Shown here: positions 63,056 through 63,801 of the stretch, piece after piece
Numbering within the stretch: the stretch's first letter is position 1
Layout of the letters: every line of letters begins with the position of its first letter
Assembly (NCBI GenBank): GCA_963575745.1
Contig: CAUYUJ010009746.1
Coordinates: 327,501 to 391,301, forward strand
DNA length: 63,801 nucleotides
Reading direction: 5' to 3'
DNA from: Prorocentrum cordatum
Lineage: Eukaryota > Sar > Dinophyceae > Prorocentrales > Prorocentraceae
The notes under the pieces: model-generated
Database searches by the model: none
What the model saw: only the letters and a program-made list of their open reading frames with translations
Told to the model about the DNA's origin: nothing
Position numbers and translations under genes: made by a program

Positions 63056-63801
63056 CTGTGGAGTGCGATCCAGGCGCGATGGCGGAGCCATTTTGCCAAA
63101 GGCCACGCGATCTCCTTTCACGCATGAAGCCTTCTACTACCCCCATGTGCCCTTCCGCTTCTTATACCAAAGCGATTCTCTTTCCAGGGTCGGCGGGACC
63201 TGGCGCGAGCCCTGGACCAACTGATACCGTAGCCCCCCCCGCATTTGCGGATACGAGCGAGGGTGCGGGTGGGTCGTCGGCAGTTTACGGGGAAGGAGGT
63301 CCGAAAGAGCCAGCCGCAGGCGCCGAGTCTGCAACACATTACACAGCGAGTCTGCCGCAAGCGCAGATTTTGTCAGAGAAACGTGGCTGGGCCGTGAGCA
63401 GGTCCCGGGGCAGGTCGCGGGTGAGTCCTGGGGCAGGTCGCGGGTGGGTCGCGGTTGTGAGGACGAGAGCAAGCAGCAAGCGAAAAACATCAAGTAGAGC
63501 CCACACCGCGGCATCGCATTTCAGCCACGTGGGCAGGGACGGTGTCCAACGGGTCGGACCCCTCTCCCCAACGTGTTTATCACCAGACTTTGCAGCTCGG
63601 AGTATTCGCGAGCGCCCCAATGGCGCACAGTAACACCTCAGACAGGCCCATGGTGCCCTGGTACGGCCTAGGATGGCTCCCCGCGCGGCCCCAAGACAGC
63701 GCCAGCTGTGCCCCAGTCGCCCGAAGACGCCCAGTGCAAGACCCCCGAATTGGCTCCCTGGTGATCGTTCTTTGAGTCCTTGCTTTGCGGATCGGCGCGG
63801 G
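63056..63801. other. right end of window, unassigned
   Basis: A + frame from 63052 to 63633 is open for 193 codons, rich in Ala, Gly, Ser and Arg, with no motif. A GGTCGCGGGTGAGTCCTGGG tandem patch lies at 63400-63450. Confidence 0.35.

Overview
The window looks like dinoflagellate nuclear DNA, probably from a free-living, GC-rich, repeat-laden genome of the Prorocentrum/Polarella kind (an inference). The grounds are: a eukaryotic housekeeping gene cut into tiny exons separated by kilobase introns; splice donors that are almost all GA or GC instead of GT; AG|G at both sides of each intron; LINE-like retroelements with the C-x2-C / HRLW and RHN motifs typical of dinoflagellate repeats; and matches to the dinoflagellate spliced leader. 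No bacterial-type gene, tRNA, rRNA or CRISPR array was seen.

One host gene runs the length of the window on the + strand: importin-5 / karyopherin beta-3 (Kap121/IPO5 family), a HEAT-repeat nuclear import receptor. I recognise 13 colinear exon pieces: about 1827-1913, 5331-5426, 16812-16949, 23963-24079, 26340-26408, 28260-28307, 35343-36716, 37633-37827, 38205-38672, 45169-45204, 45444-45617, 60361-60519 and 60617-60838/60919. They follow the order of human IPO5 as I remember it, from about residue 60 to the C terminus. Roughly 3.2 kb of coding sequence (about 1,057 codons) is spread over 59 kb. The N-terminal exon(s) lie left of the window, and one short stretch of about 16 residues between the first two pieces was not found. 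Eleven introns can be placed to the base. All are phase 0, five start GA, five GC and one GT, all end AG, and both boundaries read AG|G. The boundaries are direct repeats: mostly 5-11 bp, but 20 and 21 bp around the two shortest introns (239 and 97 bp), which are essentially GGA microsatellites.

The introns are packed with repeats. Intron 2 (5427-16811) holds fold-back elements, minisatellites and a GAT-rich array. Intron 3 (16950-23962) holds a truncated reverse-transcriptase element and a 3-kb satellite whose unit is a perfect hairpin. Intron 6 (28308-35342) holds a 75-95-bp tandem array and a 1.03-kb element with terminal inverted repeats. Intron 9 (38673-45168) holds two tandem arrays (79-bp and 90-bp units) that share a core in opposite orientation. 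Intron 11 (45618-60360) holds two LINE-like retroelements. The first is truncated (46.1-49.2 kb). The second is nearly full length (50.4-58.6 kb), with a zinc-finger ORF1 and an ORF2 ordered RNase H, APE endonuclease, reverse transcriptase, two zinc fingers and a C-terminal PP-x(4)-W domain. It is broken by several stops and frameshifts. Spliced-leader-like relics lie upstream of both.

The most unusual features are the direct-repeat-bounded GA/GC introns, which look as if they were born by duplication of an exonic AG|G site around a GGA microsatellite, and the SL-SL junction relic at the 5' side of the second retroelement. All homology calls are from memory of the families. No search was run.
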